A stretch of 64,000 nt of DNA from Microbacterium sp. zg-Y1090 (GTDB lineage Bacteria; Actinomycetota; Actinomycetes; Actinomycetales; Microbacteriaceae), in NCBI RefSeq assembly GCF_030246945.1, contig NZ_CP126742.1, positions 372,001-436,000 on the forward strand, given 5' to 3'. Below the pieces are notes generated by a model. It was given only the letters and a program-made list of their open reading frames with translations, was not told the DNA's origin and searched no databases. Below, in pieces: positions 27,164-36,172 of the stretch. A program made the translations under genes and the position numbers. Each line of letters starts with the position of its first letter. The first letter of the stretch is position 1.

Positions 27164-27200
27164 GTCAACATGGTACGGCCGTGCTGTGTTATCGTCAACA
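27157..27200 (-). promoter_or_regulatory. galTK promoter with two LacI-type operators
   Basis: On the minus strand TTGACG (plus 27193-27198), a 17-base spacer and TACCAT (plus 27170-27175) are followed by six bases and the galT GTG. Two matching sites, TGTTCACGTCAACA (27157-27170) and TGTTATCGTCAACA (27187-27200), lie exactly 30 bp apart. One covers the start of transcription, the other the -35 box. The same-face spacing (three helical turns) favours cooperative binding by the divergent LacI protein. Confidence 0.82.
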
Positions 27201-27226
27201 CGGCCGCCGGGATGAGGAGGAAGCGG

Positions 27227-28339
27227 ATGGCTCGCGACCCCATGAACCACCTCGACCGGCTCGAGCGCGGCGGCGCCTCCGACTCCCCCGCCGAGGCGGA
27301 CGCTCGCGCTGCCCCGGCCCCTGCCCCTGCCCCTGCCCCGGCCCCTGCCCCTGGGGCGAAGCGTGTGTCGATGCTCGACGTCGCCGCCCGCGCCGGGGTC
27401 TCCGGGCAGACGGTGTCGCGCGTGGTCAACGGCAGCCCGCGGGTCGACCCGGTCACGCGCGCACGGGTCGAAGAGGCGATGGCGCAGCTCGGCTATCGCC
27501 CCCACCGCGCGGCCCGCGCGTTGCGCACCGGACGCACCCACACGATCGGACTCGTCGCCACGACGCTGGCCACCATCGGCAACTCCCGCATGCTGCAGGC
27601 CGTCGTCGATGCGGCCACCGTCCGCGGCTACGCCGTGGTGGTGGTGACGCTGGATGCGGCATCCGGCATCGCCGACGCCTTCGCCCGGCTGCGCGACCAG
27701 GGGGTGGACGGCGCCATCGTGCTGAACGAGGCGACGGCGGTGGTGCGTGACGCCGTCGCGCCGGCCGGTCTCGCGCTCGTCGTGGTGGACTCGCCCCCCG
27801 ACGAGCGCTTCGCCGTCGTGCAGACCGACCACGCCGCGGGTGCCCGCGCGGCGACCGAGCACCTGCTGGGCCTCGGTCACGCCGCCGTCTGGCACCTCGC
27901 CGGTCCCGAGGGCTCGTTCGCCGCCGCAGAGCGTGAGCGTGGGTGGCGCGCCGCGCTGGTCGAGGCGGGGCGGCAGGTGCCGGCACCCGTGCGCGGCGAC
28001 TGGACCGCGGCATCCGGTCACGCGCTCGCCGGTGCCCTGCCGAGCGAGGCGACGGCCGTGTTCGCCGCGAACGACCAGATGGCCCTGGGCGCTCTGCGCG
28101 CCCTCGCCGACGCCGGTCGGCGGGTGCCCGAGGACGTCAGCGTGGTCGGCTTCGACGACGTGACGGATGCCGCCGACTACCGGCCTCCGCTGACCACCGT
28201 GCGGCAGGACTTCGATGCGCTGGGAGCCGCGGCCCTCGCCGCGCTCGTCGCCGCGATCGAGGGTGATGACCAGCGGCCCGTGCTGCTGCCGGCGCCGCTG
28301 GTCATGCGCGCCAGCACCGGGCCTGCCCCGCGCGCGTAG
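27227..28339 (+). CDS. LacI family regulator of galTK
   Basis: 370 residues from an ATG with a strong GAGGAGGA-type ribosome-binding site. The helix-turn-helix KRVSMLDVAARAGVSGQTVSRVVNGSPRVDPVTRARVEEAM begins only at about residue 44. It is preceded by an acidic N-terminus and a seven-fold Ala-Pro repeat from tandem DNA. The hinge and sensor domain are standard (IGLVATTLATIGNSRMLQAVVD to VSVVGFDDVTDAADYRPPLTTVRQDFDALG). Divergent from galT and next to two operators, so it very probably represses galTK; the inducer is likely galactose or a galactoside (inference). It separates galTK from galE, which faces the same way as galTK. Confidence 0.94.
   Translation: MARDPMNHLDRLERGGASDSPAEADARAAPAPAPAPAPAPAPGAKRVSMLDVAARAGVSGQTVSRVVNGSPRVDPVTRARVEEAMAQLGYRPHRAARALRTGRTHTIGLVATTLATIGNSRMLQAVVDAATVRGYAVVVVTLDAASGIADAFARLRDQGVDGAIVLNEATAVVRDAVAPAGLALVVVDSPPDERFAVVQTDHAAGARAATEHLLGLGHAAVWHLAGPEGSFAAAERERGWRAALVEAGRQVPAPVRGDWTAASGHALAGALPSEATAVFAANDQMALGALRALADAGRRVPEDVSVVGFDDVTDAADYRPPLTTVRQDFDALGAAALAALVAAIEGDDQRPVLLPAPLVMRASTGPAPRA
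27309..27357 (+). repeat. GCCCCTGCC tandem repeat encoding Ala-Pro run
   Basis: Six-base units GCCCCT / GCCCCG repeat about seven times and encode APAPAP in the N-terminal extension of the gal LacI regulator. The six-base period allows in-frame slippage and length variation of the linker ahead of the DNA-binding domain. Confidence 0.75.
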
Positions 28340-28410
28340 CCCGACGGCGGAGCACCCCCGCCGTCCGTTGCGCGCTGCCCGTTGCGTGCTGCCCTTGCCC
28401 GCTGCGCGGG

Positions 28411-29388
28411 TCAGCCCGCGGCGCGGCGGGCCTCCCACCCGGTGCGCACCATCTCGTCGACGCTGTAGCGGTTCTCCCACTGCAGGTCGCGGGCGGCGAG
28501 TTCGCCGGTCGCCACGATGCGGTCGGGGTCGCCGGCGCGGCGCGGTCCGATCTCGGGCGTGAAGTCGACGCCGGTGACGCGGGCCATGGCATCCATGATC
28601 TGCCGCACCGACAGGCCGTTCTGGGAACCGAGGTTGTATGCCGGCTCCACGGGCTCGCCGGCGGTCAGCCGCTGCGCGGCCACGACGTGGGCCGCGGCGA
28701 TGTCCGCCACGTGCACGTAGTCGCGCACGTTGGTGCCGTCGGGGGTGGCGTAGTCGTCGCCGTTGATGCGGGGCGTCCGGCCCTCGATGAGCGCCTCGAA
28801 CACCAGCGGGAACAGGTTGTGCGGGCTGCTGTCGTACACGGCGAGGTCGCCCGACCCCACGACGTTGAAGTACCGCAGCGACGTGTGGCGCAGCGGCGCC
28901 GCGGCGTCGGCCGTCGCGACCGCCTGGTCGCGGATCAGCCACTCGCCGATCAGCTTGGACTCGCCATAGGGCGACGCCGGGCGCTTGGGGAGATCCTCGG
29001 TGACGAGCTCGACGTCGGGGGTGCCGTACACGGCGGCCGACGAGGAGAAGACCAGCTTGTCCACACCGGCATCCGCCATCGCCTGCAGCACCACGCGGGT
29101 GCCCTCGACGTTCTGCTCGTACGTGTGCAGGGGCCGCGTCACCGACACCCCGGCGTACTTGAAGCCGGCGACGTGGATGACGCCCTCCACGGCGTGCTCG
29201 CGCAGCGTCTGCTCCACCAGTGCGCGGTCCAGGATCGTCCCCTGCACGAAGGGCACCCCCTCGGGCACGAACGACGCATGGCCGCTGGAGAGGTCGTCGA
29301 TCACGACGGGGCTGAGCCCCGCGGAGCCGAGTGCGCGGACGATGTGGGCGCCGATGTAGCCGGCGCCGCCGGTGACAAGCCAGGACAT
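28411..29388 (-). CDS. galE: UDP-glucose 4-epimerase
   Basis: 325 residues, extended SDR fold. N-terminal NAD loop VTGGAGYIGAHIV, DLSSGH, VIHVAGFKYAGVSV, SSSAAVYG, and the catalytic Tyr/Lys in SPYGESK are all present. C-terminal substrate regions RYFNVVGSG and NLGSQNGLSVRQIMDA also fit. Interconverts UDP-galactose and UDP-glucose, closing the Leloir pathway with galT and galK and supplying UDP-galactose for wall glycans. It is on the same strand as galTK but separated from it by the divergent regulator gene, so it has its own promoter, not located. Confidence 0.95.
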   Translation of the reverse strand: MSWLVTGGAGYIGAHIVRALGSAGLSPVVIDDLSSGHASFVPEGVPFVQGTILDRALVEQTLREHAVEGVIHVAGFKYAGVSVTRPLHTYEQNVEGTRVVLQAMADAGVDKLVFSSSAAVYGTPDVELVTEDLPKRPASPYGESKLIGEWLIRDQAVATADAAAPLRHTSLRYFNVVGSGDLAVYDSSPHNLFPLVFEALIEGRTPRINGDDYATPDGTNVRDYVHVADIAAAHVVAAQRLTAGEPVEPAYNLGSQNGLSVRQIMDAMARVTGVDFTPEIGPRRAGDPDRIVATGELAARDLQWENRYSVDEMVRTGWEARRAAG

Positions 29389-29478
29389 GTCTCCATCCTG
29401 CCTGATGCGCGATGGTGAGCCGACGGGGGCAGGCCTCGTGCCCGCATCCTCAGGGCAGGCGGTCGCCTGACGGAGCGG

Positions 29479-30321
29479 TCAGGCGCGACGGGGCGCCGCC
29501 GTGCGCCGCGGCGGCAGCGGCACGAGCATGGACGTGCGCCGCTGGTAGTCGGCGTAGGCGGGATACTTCGACGAGCTGATCGACTCGGTGAAGATCGTGG
29601 AGCCGATGAACAGCACCGTCAGCAGCACGGCGCCCACGATCGTCGGGTTGATCAGGCCGCCCCAGAAGCCGAGACCCGCCGAGACCGCGGCGACGGCGCC
29701 GATGAAGTAGAACACCCACCACTGGGCTTGCTCGAAGAAGAAGTTCGGATGCCGGCTGAGGCGGAACAGCCCCGTCATGGCGAAGCCCGGCTCGAGCGTG
29801 CCGCCGGCACGCTTCTTGGCCTGGTGGAAGTCCCACTGCTCCTGGTCGGCGACGGTCTCCCCGACGAGGAACGCCAGGAACAGGGCGGCCAGAGCGATGT
29901 CCCAGCCGGTGAGCGGTGTGGGGTGCTCCCACGCCATGAGGGCAGGCAGGCTGATGAGCACGAGCAGGGCGTTCTGGTACAGCACGATGAAGAACAGGTT
30001 GAATAGCTGGAACTGCACGGGACTCATCCGCCTGCGCAGGATCGCCCAGCGGTAGTCCTCCATGCCCGAGTAGCCGCCCTTGCGGGCGAAGTTGAAGGTC
30101 AGACGCGCGCCCCAGAGCGTGACGAGCGCCGCCATCAGTACGGAGCGCGCGGCGTCACCGCCGGAGGTGATCACGGCGATCGCGAAGATCCAGGTGTAGG
30201 CGATGGGCACGATCGACCAGATCCGGTCGACCCACGAGGTGTCCTTCGTGACGAGCGAGAGGATCCAGCAGGCCGCGGATGTCACGGCCGCCAGCAGCAG
30301 GACGAGCAGCACGGGGTCCAT
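29479..30321 (-). CDS. DUF1295 domain membrane protein
   Basis: 280 residues with about seven predicted membrane helices (MDPVLLVLLLAAVTSAACWILSL; IVPIAYTWIFAIAVI; LFFIVLYQNALLVLISLPAL; IALAALFLAFLVGETVADQEQ; FYFIGAVAAVSAGLGFW; VGAVLLTVLFIGSTIF). The C-terminal block GLFRLSRHPNFFFEQAQWWVFY and YPAYADYQRRTSMLVPLPP is the DUF1295/isoprenylcysteine-methyltransferase-like signature, related to steroid 5-alpha-reductase-type enzymes. Function unknown; a membrane reductase or methyltransferase on lipids is a family-level guess. ATG at 30321. Divergent from the glycerate kinase with a 100-base gap. Confidence 0.87.
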   Translation of the reverse strand: MDPVLLVLLLAAVTSAACWILSLVTKDTSWVDRIWSIVPIAYTWIFAIAVITSGGDAARSVLMAALVTLWGARLTFNFARKGGYSGMEDYRWAILRRRMSPVQFQLFNLFFIVLYQNALLVLISLPALMAWEHPTPLTGWDIALAALFLAFLVGETVADQEQWDFHQAKKRAGGTLEPGFAMTGLFRLSRHPNFFFEQAQWWVFYFIGAVAAVSAGLGFWGGLINPTIVGAVLLTVLFIGSTIFTESISSSKYPAYADYQRRTSMLVPLPPRRTAAPRRA

Positions 30322-30408
30322 GGGGCTCAGGTTAGCGAGGTGACAGCCGCTGTCCAGGGGGTGATCGGCGTGCCCGGCGCCGACGGCGGGTCGAACGGCC
30401 GGCCCGCC

Positions 30409-30421
30409 TAGACTCTGGATC
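30409..30421 (+). promoter_or_regulatory. Leaderless -10 element of glycerate kinase
   Basis: TAGACT (30409-30414), seven bases, then GTG at 30422. This supports the GTG start over the internal ATG at 30491. Confidence 0.58.
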
Positions 30422-31603
30422 GTGACCGGAGCCAACGAAGGCCGGCTGTCCCTCGCGGGTGCACCCGCGAGTGCGCACGCCGCCGGCGACATGACCGTCG
30501 TCGTCGCGCTCGACAGCTTCAAAGGCTCGATCGGCGCCGCCGACGCCGCACGGGCGCTCGCCGCGGGGTGGCGCGACGCCGACCCGGGGGCTGCGGTCGA
30601 GCTTCGCCCCATGGCCGATGGCGGGGAAGGCACCCTCGAGGCGTTCGCCGCCGCGGTCGCGGGAGCCGCGAGGATGCCGGTGCAGGTGACCGGGCCCGAC
30701 GGCGCCGCGGTCGATGCGTCGTGGCTGCTGCTGCCGCCGACCTCCGACGCGCCCGACGGCACGGGGGTGGTCGAGCTGGCCTCCACCTCGGGGATCGAGC
30801 TGCTCGGCGACCGCCGGCTGCCGTGGGACGCCGACACCACGGGGTTCGGCCAGGCCATCGCCGCGGCGCTCGATCACGGCGTCTCGCGCCTCGTGCTCGG
30901 CATCGGATCCAGCGCCTCCACCGACGGCGGGGTGGGGATGCTCCGCGCGCTCGGCGCGGTGGTCACCGATATCGCCGGGCTGCCGATCGCCGCGGGGGCC
31001 CGGGGGCTGGCCGCGGCCGTTGGTATCGACCTCTCGCGGCTTCGGCCGCCGCCGCCGGCGGGCGCCCTCGTGCTGACCGATGTCACGAATCCGCTTCTCG
31101 GCCCCACCGGGGCCGCAGCCGTCTTCGGCCCGCAGAAGGGGTTGGATGCCGCCGGCGTCGTGAGCGCCGATGCCGGACTTGCGTGCCTGGCCGCGCTGGT
31201 CGACGCCGATCCCACCACGTCGGGCACGGGGGCTGCGGGCGGCACCGGCTTCGGTCTCGTCGTCTGGGGCGCGCACCTCGTGCCCGGGGCGCCGGAGGTG
31301 GCCGAGCTGATCGGGCTGCGCGAAGCGATCGCCGCCGCCGATCTCGTCGTGACCGGGGAGGGCTCGTTCGACGGGCAGTCCGCCGCCGGCAAGGTGCCCA
31401 CGTTCGTCTCGGCGGTCGCCGCGGAGGCGGGCGTGCCGGTGGCGCTGGTCGCCGGCCGGATCGCTGCCGACGCCGACGCCGGCGCGTTCGCGGCATCCGT
31501 CTCGCTCACCGATCTCGCGGGGAGCCCGGAGGCCTCCTTTGCCGAGCCTGCCCGCTGGCTGCGTGCTGCCGGCGCTGCGCTCGCCCGCCGCAGCGCGCCC
31601 TAG
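30422..31603 (+). CDS. Glycerate kinase
   Basis: 393 residues from the GTG at 30422. The conserved protein proper begins at residue 24 (MTVVVALDSFKGSIGAADAARALAAGW), so an ATG start at 30491 is the alternative; the promoter position favours the GTG. Family motifs: SFKGS, PMADGGEGTLEA, ELASTSGIELL, GIGSSASTDGGVGMLRALGA, VLTDVTNPLLGPTGAAAVFGPQKG, and VVTGEGSFDGQSAAGKVP. Glycerate kinase of the GlxK/GarK type, phosphorylating D-glycerate to a phosphoglycerate with ATP in the cytosol. No glyoxylate or glycerate genes adjoin, so its pathway context is not visible. 13 bases separate it from the convergent corA-like gene. Confidence 0.93.
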   Translation: MTGANEGRLSLAGAPASAHAAGDMTVVVALDSFKGSIGAADAARALAAGWRDADPGAAVELRPMADGGEGTLEAFAAAVAGAARMPVQVTGPDGAAVDASWLLLPPTSDAPDGTGVVELASTSGIELLGDRRLPWDADTTGFGQAIAAALDHGVSRLVLGIGSSASTDGGVGMLRALGAVVTDIAGLPIAAGARGLAAAVGIDLSRLRPPPPAGALVLTDVTNPLLGPTGAAAVFGPQKGLDAAGVVSADAGLACLAALVDADPTTSGTGAAGGTGFGLVVWGAHLVPGAPEVAELIGLREAIAAADLVVTGEGSFDGQSAAGKVPTFVSAVAAEAGVPVALVAGRIAADADAGAFAASVSLTDLAGSPEASFAEPARWLRAAGAALARRSAP

Positions 31604-31616
31604 GGGCGCGCGGTGG

Positions 31617-32615
31617 TCACATCCAGCGCCGGGATTTGAAGACGAGGTACAGCACGCCGGAGGTCGCCGCCATCGCGAGCAGTGCGAGCGGGTAGCCCCA
31701 CTGCCATTCCAGTTCCGGCATATAGCGGAAGTTCATTCCATAGATGGTGCCGACCAGGGTCGGCCCGAACAGGATCGCCGCCCAGCCGGAGATCTTCTTG
31801 ACCTGCTCGCTCTGCTCGAGCGCGGCGTCGGTCTGGCGGTGGGTGACGAGGGTGGCGTTGACGGTGAGTGCGTTCTCGAGGATGGCGCGCAGCGCCGCGA
31901 TCTTCTCCGTCATGCGGATGACGTGGTCCTGCACATTGCGCAGCTCGCGCTGCAGCTCGATGTCCACGCCGTACTTCCCGGCGCCCCGCAGCACGGCGTC
32001 GAGCATCTCGGTCAACGGCTCCGTGGCCCGCTGGAAGAGGATGACCTCGCGGGAAAGCTCGTAGATGCGGCGGGACAGTTCAGAGCCGCTCTCGCTGAAC
32101 AGCGCGTCCTCGATCTCGTCCACGTCGTTCTGCAGGCCGGCGGTGACGGGCGCGTAGTCGTCCACGACCTCATCGAGGATGGCGGCGAGCACGACGTGGG
32201 GACCCTTCGCCAGCGTGGCCGGCTGCTGCTCGAGGCGGCGACGGACCACCGCGAGGTCGGGGACGTCGGCGTGGCGGATCGTGACGACGAAGTCGGGTCC
32301 GACGAACACGTGCAGTTCGCCGAACTCCACCGTCTCGGTCCCGTCGTTGTAGCGGGCCGGGCGCAGCACGGTGAACAGGATCTCGCCGTAGCGTTCGATC
32401 TTCGGCCGCTGGTGCCCGGTGAAGGCGTCTTCGACGGCCAGCGGATGCAGCGAGAACTCGGCCGCCACCTGCTGCAACTCCTCGGGGGTCGGCCGCAGCA
32501 GCCCGATCCAGGCCATCCCGTGGTTGTCCTTCATGTGCTCGAAGGTCTGCTGAAGGGTGGCGGGGTCGCGGATCCGCTCCCCCTCCACGTACACGGCGTT
32601 GTCGATGATCGGCAT
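31617..32615 (-). CDS. CorA family magnesium/cobalt transporter
   Basis: 332 residues. A large cytoplasmic N-terminal domain (PIIDNAVYVEGERI .. GHQRPKIERYGEILFTVLRPARYND) and long helices lead to two C-terminal membrane segments. The signature YGMNF at about residue 292 ends the first segment, with the periplasmic loop RYMPELEW and a final KSRRWM tail. The usual function is a pentameric channel for Mg2+ or other divalent ions. The signature, length and topology are complete. It stands alone, convergent with glycerate kinase. Confidence 0.94.
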   Translation of the reverse strand: MPIIDNAVYVEGERIRDPATLQQTFEHMKDNHGMAWIGLLRPTPEELQQVAAEFSLHPLAVEDAFTGHQRPKIERYGEILFTVLRPARYNDGTETVEFGELHVFVGPDFVVTIRHADVPDLAVVRRRLEQQPATLAKGPHVVLAAILDEVVDDYAPVTAGLQNDVDEIEDALFSESGSELSRRIYELSREVILFQRATEPLTEMLDAVLRGAGKYGVDIELQRELRNVQDHVIRMTEKIAALRAILENALTVNATLVTHRQTDAALEQSEQVKKISGWAAILFGPTLVGTIYGMNFRYMPELEWQWGYPLALLAMAATSGVLYLVFKSRRWM

Positions 32616-32663
32616 CCCGCCAGTCTGCCCGTCCGCTCCGCCCGCCGCGCCGCCGCGCCGCCG

Positions 32664-32683
32664 CGCCGCCGAAACCGGCGGCG
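32664..32683 (-). terminator. Hairpin after the arabinofuranosidase operon
   Basis: CGCCGCCG (32664-32671), loop AAAC, CGGCGGCG (32676-32683): a perfect 8-bp stem 24 bases beyond the GH51 stop. It sits in a microsatellite-like run of CGCCGCGC units (32641-32671) that separates this operon from the corA-like gene. Confidence 0.65.
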
Positions 32684-32706
32684 TCAGCGGCGGGCGTGCG
32701 CAAACG

Positions 32707-34218
32707 TCAGCGCAGCGAGAGCGCGGTCCAGGACACCGGCGGCAGTGTCACCGAGAGGATGCCGTCGGCGATCGTCGCCGAGTCGTTCGGACGCACCCCC
32801 ACCCGCTCCGGGTTCTCGAGCGTGTTCGCGGCGTGCATGTCCTCGTCGTGCAGGAGGTGCGATTCCGCCACGACGACTGCGCCGAGGTGGGCGACATCGA
32901 TCTCTACCGAGATCGGCTCGGTGAGGCTGCGATTGACCAGGAACACCGCGGTGCCGCCGGTGGCCGCGTCGTGCGTCGCGACGGCGTCGACGACGGGCAC
33001 CGCGCCGAAGCGCTCGGTGTCGTACGTGGGCGACTCGACGGCGACCTCCAGGGCGACACCCTGCGCCAGGCGCGAGGTGATCGAGAACGGGAAGAACGTC
33101 GTCTGCCGCCAGGCGATGCCGCCGGGCTCGGTCATGATCGGCGCGATGACGTTGACCAGCTGGGCCAGGCTCGCGGCGGTCACCCGGTCGGCGTGGCGCA
33201 GCAGCGAGATCATGAGGCTGCCGAAGACGACGGCATCCACCACCGTGTATGCGTCCTCCAGCAGGCGCGGCGCGACCGGCCACACCTCGGGGTCGGTGAT
33301 CTTGTCCACCTCGTTGTAGCGGGTCTGGTACCAGACGTTCCACTCGTCGAACGAGATCATCATCGTCTTGTCGCTGCGTCGCAGCGCCTTGACGTGGTCG
33401 GCCGTCGCGGCGACCGAATCGATGAACCGGTCCATGTCCACCGCCGAGGCGAGGAACCCGGCGTAGTCGTCGCCGTCGGGCTCGTAGTACGCATGGCACG
33501 AGATGAAGTCGACGTGGTCGTACGTCTCCGAGAGCACGACCCGCTCCCACTCGCCGAAGGTGGGCATGCCTGCCCCCGAGCTGCCGCAGACCACCAGCTC
33601 CAGGTCGGGGTCGACCTGCCGCATCGCGCTGGCGGTCTTGCGGGCCAGGCGGGCGTACTCGTCGGCGGTGCCGTGCCCGAGCTGCCAGGGGCCGTCCATC
33701 TCGTTGCCCAGGCACCACATGCGGATGCCGTGGGGCTCGGGGCTGCCGTTGGCCACGCGTGCGTCGGACAGTGCGGTGCCCGAGCGGTGGTTGGCGTACT
33801 CCAGCACGTCGAGCGCCTCCAGCACGCCGCGCGTGCCGAGGTTGACCGCGTACATCAGCTCTGCGCCCACCTCGCGCGACCAGTGGGCGAACTCGTCCAG
33901 TCCCACCTCGTTGGTCTCGGTGGAGTGCCAGGCCAGATCCAGCCGCCGCGGACGCTCCTCCCGCGGCCCGACGCCGTCTTCCCACCGATAGCCGGAGACG
34001 AAGTTGCCCCCGGGGTAGCGGATCGTGCTGACCCCGAGCTCGGTCACCAGGGCGGCGACGTCGCGACGGAACCCGTGCTCGTCGGCATCCGCGTGCGAGG
34101 GCTCGTAGATGCCGTCGTACACGCACCGGCCGAGGTGCTCCACGAAGGAGCCGAACAGGCGGCGGTGAACCGGGCCGATGGCCAGGCGGGGGTCGATGGT
34201 CAAGCGTGCGTTACTCAT
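32707..34218 (-). CDS. Alpha-N-arabinofuranosidase, GH51
   Basis: 503 residues, no signal peptide: intracellular. The N-terminus VHRRLFGSFVEHLGRCVYDGIYEP and RYPGGNFVSGYRWEDGVGP are typical GH51. The acid/base is Glu173 in CLGNEMDGPW and the nucleophile Glu292 in SFDEWNVWY. The C-terminal beta-sandwich ends in SVTLPPVSWTALSLR. It removes alpha-L-arabinofuranose from imported arabino-oligosaccharides. Last gene of an operon with two ABC permeases and a binding protein upstream (52-base gap), under a divergent LacI gene. The transporter therefore probably imports arabinan or arabinoxylan oligosaccharides. Confidence 0.95.
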   Translation of the reverse strand: MSNARLTIDPRLAIGPVHRRLFGSFVEHLGRCVYDGIYEPSHADADEHGFRRDVAALVTELGVSTIRYPGGNFVSGYRWEDGVGPREERPRRLDLAWHSTETNEVGLDEFAHWSREVGAELMYAVNLGTRGVLEALDVLEYANHRSGTALSDARVANGSPEPHGIRMWCLGNEMDGPWQLGHGTADEYARLARKTASAMRQVDPDLELVVCGSSGAGMPTFGEWERVVLSETYDHVDFISCHAYYEPDGDDYAGFLASAVDMDRFIDSVAATADHVKALRRSDKTMMISFDEWNVWYQTRYNEVDKITDPEVWPVAPRLLEDAYTVVDAVVFGSLMISLLRHADRVTAASLAQLVNVIAPIMTEPGGIAWRQTTFFPFSITSRLAQGVALEVAVESPTYDTERFGAVPVVDAVATHDAATGGTAVFLVNRSLTEPISVEIDVAHLGAVVVAESHLLHDEDMHAANTLENPERVGVRPNDSATIADGILSVTLPPVSWTALSLR

Positions 34219-34270
34219 GGTCCTTCTCGGGTAGGCGTGCGGGTGGGGGAGGGGGCGGATGAGGGTCAGG

Positions 34271-35155
34271 TCACTTCAGGCTTCCGATCGAGAGTCCACC
34301 CTGCCAGTACCGCTGCAGGGTGAGGAAGGCGATCACCAGCGGGATCACGGAGACCAGGGAGCCGAGGATGATGATGCTCCACAGTGACGTGCCGCCGGCG
34401 TTGTTGGCCGATGCGATGCCCTGCCACAGGCCGATCCCCACCGTCACGGGGAAGAGCCGGTTGTCGGAGAGCATCGCCAGGGGCAGGAAGTAGTTGTTCC
34501 ACGACGCGACGATCGACAGCAACAGCACCGTGACGATCGCCGGACGCAGCATCGGCAGCGCCACCTGCACGAAGATGCGGAACTCGCTCGCCCCGTCCAC
34601 GCGCCCCGCGTCGAGCAGCTCGTCCGGAACGGCGTCCCGCGCGTACACGTGCATGAGGTACACGCCGAAGGGGTTGAGCAGTGTGGGGAGGATGACCGCC
34701 CAGATCGTGTTCGTGATGCCGAGCTCGGCGAACAGGATGAAGGTCGGGATCACCAGCGCCGTGGTGGGCACCATGACCGAGCCGAGCAGGATCGCGAAGC
34801 TCAGCTGGCGCCCGGCGAAGCGGTACTTCGCGAACCCGTAGCCGGCGGCGACGGCGAGGACGGTGGCGCCGAGCCCGCCGACGAAGGCGTACAGCGCGGA
34901 GTTGCCCAGCCACCGCAGGTAGATGCCGTCCTGGAACGTGAACAGCTGTGAGAAGTTGCCCACGTAGTCGACGACGTCGGCGAACCACAGTGCGCTGCCG
35001 CCGCCGAACAGTCCCGCAGCGGTCTTCGAGCTGTTGACGATGACCCACCAGAACGGGATGAGGAAGTAGACGACGAGGAAGCCGAGCAGGATCTGCATCG
35101 GCAGATACCGGCGCCGTGCGGCCGCGCGACGGGACCGGTCGAGGGCGACGGTCAT
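34271..35155 (-). CDS. Sugar ABC transporter permease, MalG type
   Basis: 294 residues with six membrane segments (ILLGFLVVYFLIPFWWVIV to LVSVIPLVIAFLTLQRYW). The inner-loop EAA motif appears as ELLDAGRVDGASEFRIFVQVALPMLRP, the ATPase contact. C-terminal GGLSIGSLK is the usual ending of the MalG group. ATG overlaps the upstream permease stop (ATGA), so both permeases are made together. No ATPase gene is in the operon; such systems use a shared MsiK-type ATPase encoded elsewhere. Confidence 0.95.
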   Translation of the reverse strand: MTVALDRSRRAAARRRYLPMQILLGFLVVYFLIPFWWVIVNSSKTAAGLFGGGSALWFADVVDYVGNFSQLFTFQDGIYLRWLGNSALYAFVGGLGATVLAVAAGYGFAKYRFAGRQLSFAILLGSVMVPTTALVIPTFILFAELGITNTIWAVILPTLLNPFGVYLMHVYARDAVPDELLDAGRVDGASEFRIFVQVALPMLRPAIVTVLLLSIVASWNNYFLPLAMLSDNRLFPVTVGIGLWQGIASANNAGGTSLWSIIILGSLVSVIPLVIAFLTLQRYWQGGLSIGSLK

Positions 35156-36096
35156 GACAGGAAGCTCCCTCGCTTGCGCGTGATGAACAGGAAGATGTAG
35201 ACGCACACGAAGACCACCGCGCCGAGGGCGAACGAGATCGCGCTGCCGTAGTTGTAGTTGGCCAGCGCGAAAGCCTGCTGATACGCGTACATGTTCGGTG
35301 TGAAGTCCGCCGGGATGGCGCCCGCGGCGAGATATCGCAGGATCTGGGGTTCGTTGAAGAACTGCAGGGTGCCGATCAGGGCGAACACGAGGATCAGCAC
35401 GAGGGCCGGGGCGATGAGGGGGATCTTGATGCGCAGCACGATCTGCCACTGGCTCGCACCGTCGATGCGCGCCGCTTCGTACAGCGTCGGATCGATGCCC
35501 TGCAGCGCCGCGTACAGGATGATCATGTAGTACCCGGCCCACTGCCACGTCACGATGTTGAGCAGGCCGAAGAAGATCAGGTTGCGGCTGAGGAAGTCGG
35601 GCCCGACCAACCCGAACATCCCGAACAGCTCGGCGACGGGGCCGAAGCTCTTGCTGTACAGGAACCCCCACATGAGCGCCCCGATGACGGCGGGGATCGC
35701 ATAGGGCAGGAAGATCATCAGCCGGGAGAAGCGCGCGAAGGCGCCGGTGACGACGTCGAGGATGAGCGCCACGGTGAGCGAGACGGCCATCTGCAGCGGG
35801 ATCAGCACCAGCGAGAACCGCAGGACGAACCAGATTCCATCGAGGAAGTTGGGGTCGGTGAACGCCTTGGCGTAGTTGGCGATGCCGACGAAGCGGGTGC
35901 CGCCGATCAGCTGGTTCTGGAACAGGCTCAGGTACAGCGCGAACAGCAGCGGCGCGACGAGGAACGCCAGGAAGACGACGGCGAACGGGGCGACGAACCC
36001 CCAGCCCACGAGGCTCTGGCGGCGAGGGCTGCGGCGACGGCGGGGCGGGGGCGCGGCGGCGACGGCCGGGGCGCTCTGGGCGAGGTCAACGGTCAT
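35152..36096 (-). CDS. Sugar ABC transporter permease, MalF type
   Basis: 314 residues; ATG at 36096 chosen because the conserved part begins shortly after and a GAGGA site precedes it. Arg-rich cytoplasmic N-terminus, then six membrane segments (WGFVAPFAVVFLAFLVAPLLFALYLSLF to FVCVYIFLFITR). The EAA loop is LYEAARIDGASQWQIVLRIKIPLIAP. Inner-membrane half of the arabino-oligosaccharide importer, paired with the MalG-type permease downstream and the lipoprotein receptor upstream. Confidence 0.95.
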   Translation of the reverse strand: MTVDLAQSAPAVAAAPPPRRRRSPRRQSLVGWGFVAPFAVVFLAFLVAPLLFALYLSLFQNQLIGGTRFVGIANYAKAFTDPNFLDGIWFVLRFSLVLIPLQMAVSLTVALILDVVTGAFARFSRLMIFLPYAIPAVIGALMWGFLYSKSFGPVAELFGMFGLVGPDFLSRNLIFFGLLNIVTWQWAGYYMIILYAALQGIDPTLYEAARIDGASQWQIVLRIKIPLIAPALVLILVFALIGTLQFFNEPQILRYLAAGAIPADFTPNMYAYQQAFALANYNYGSAISFALGAVVFVCVYIFLFITRKRGSFLS

Positions 36097-36172
36097 GGAA
36101 TCCTCCGAGGAACGGGCGACGGATGCCGGGGAGCGTGGGCCGGTCCCCCCGGACCGGCCCACGCGGCGGGAT

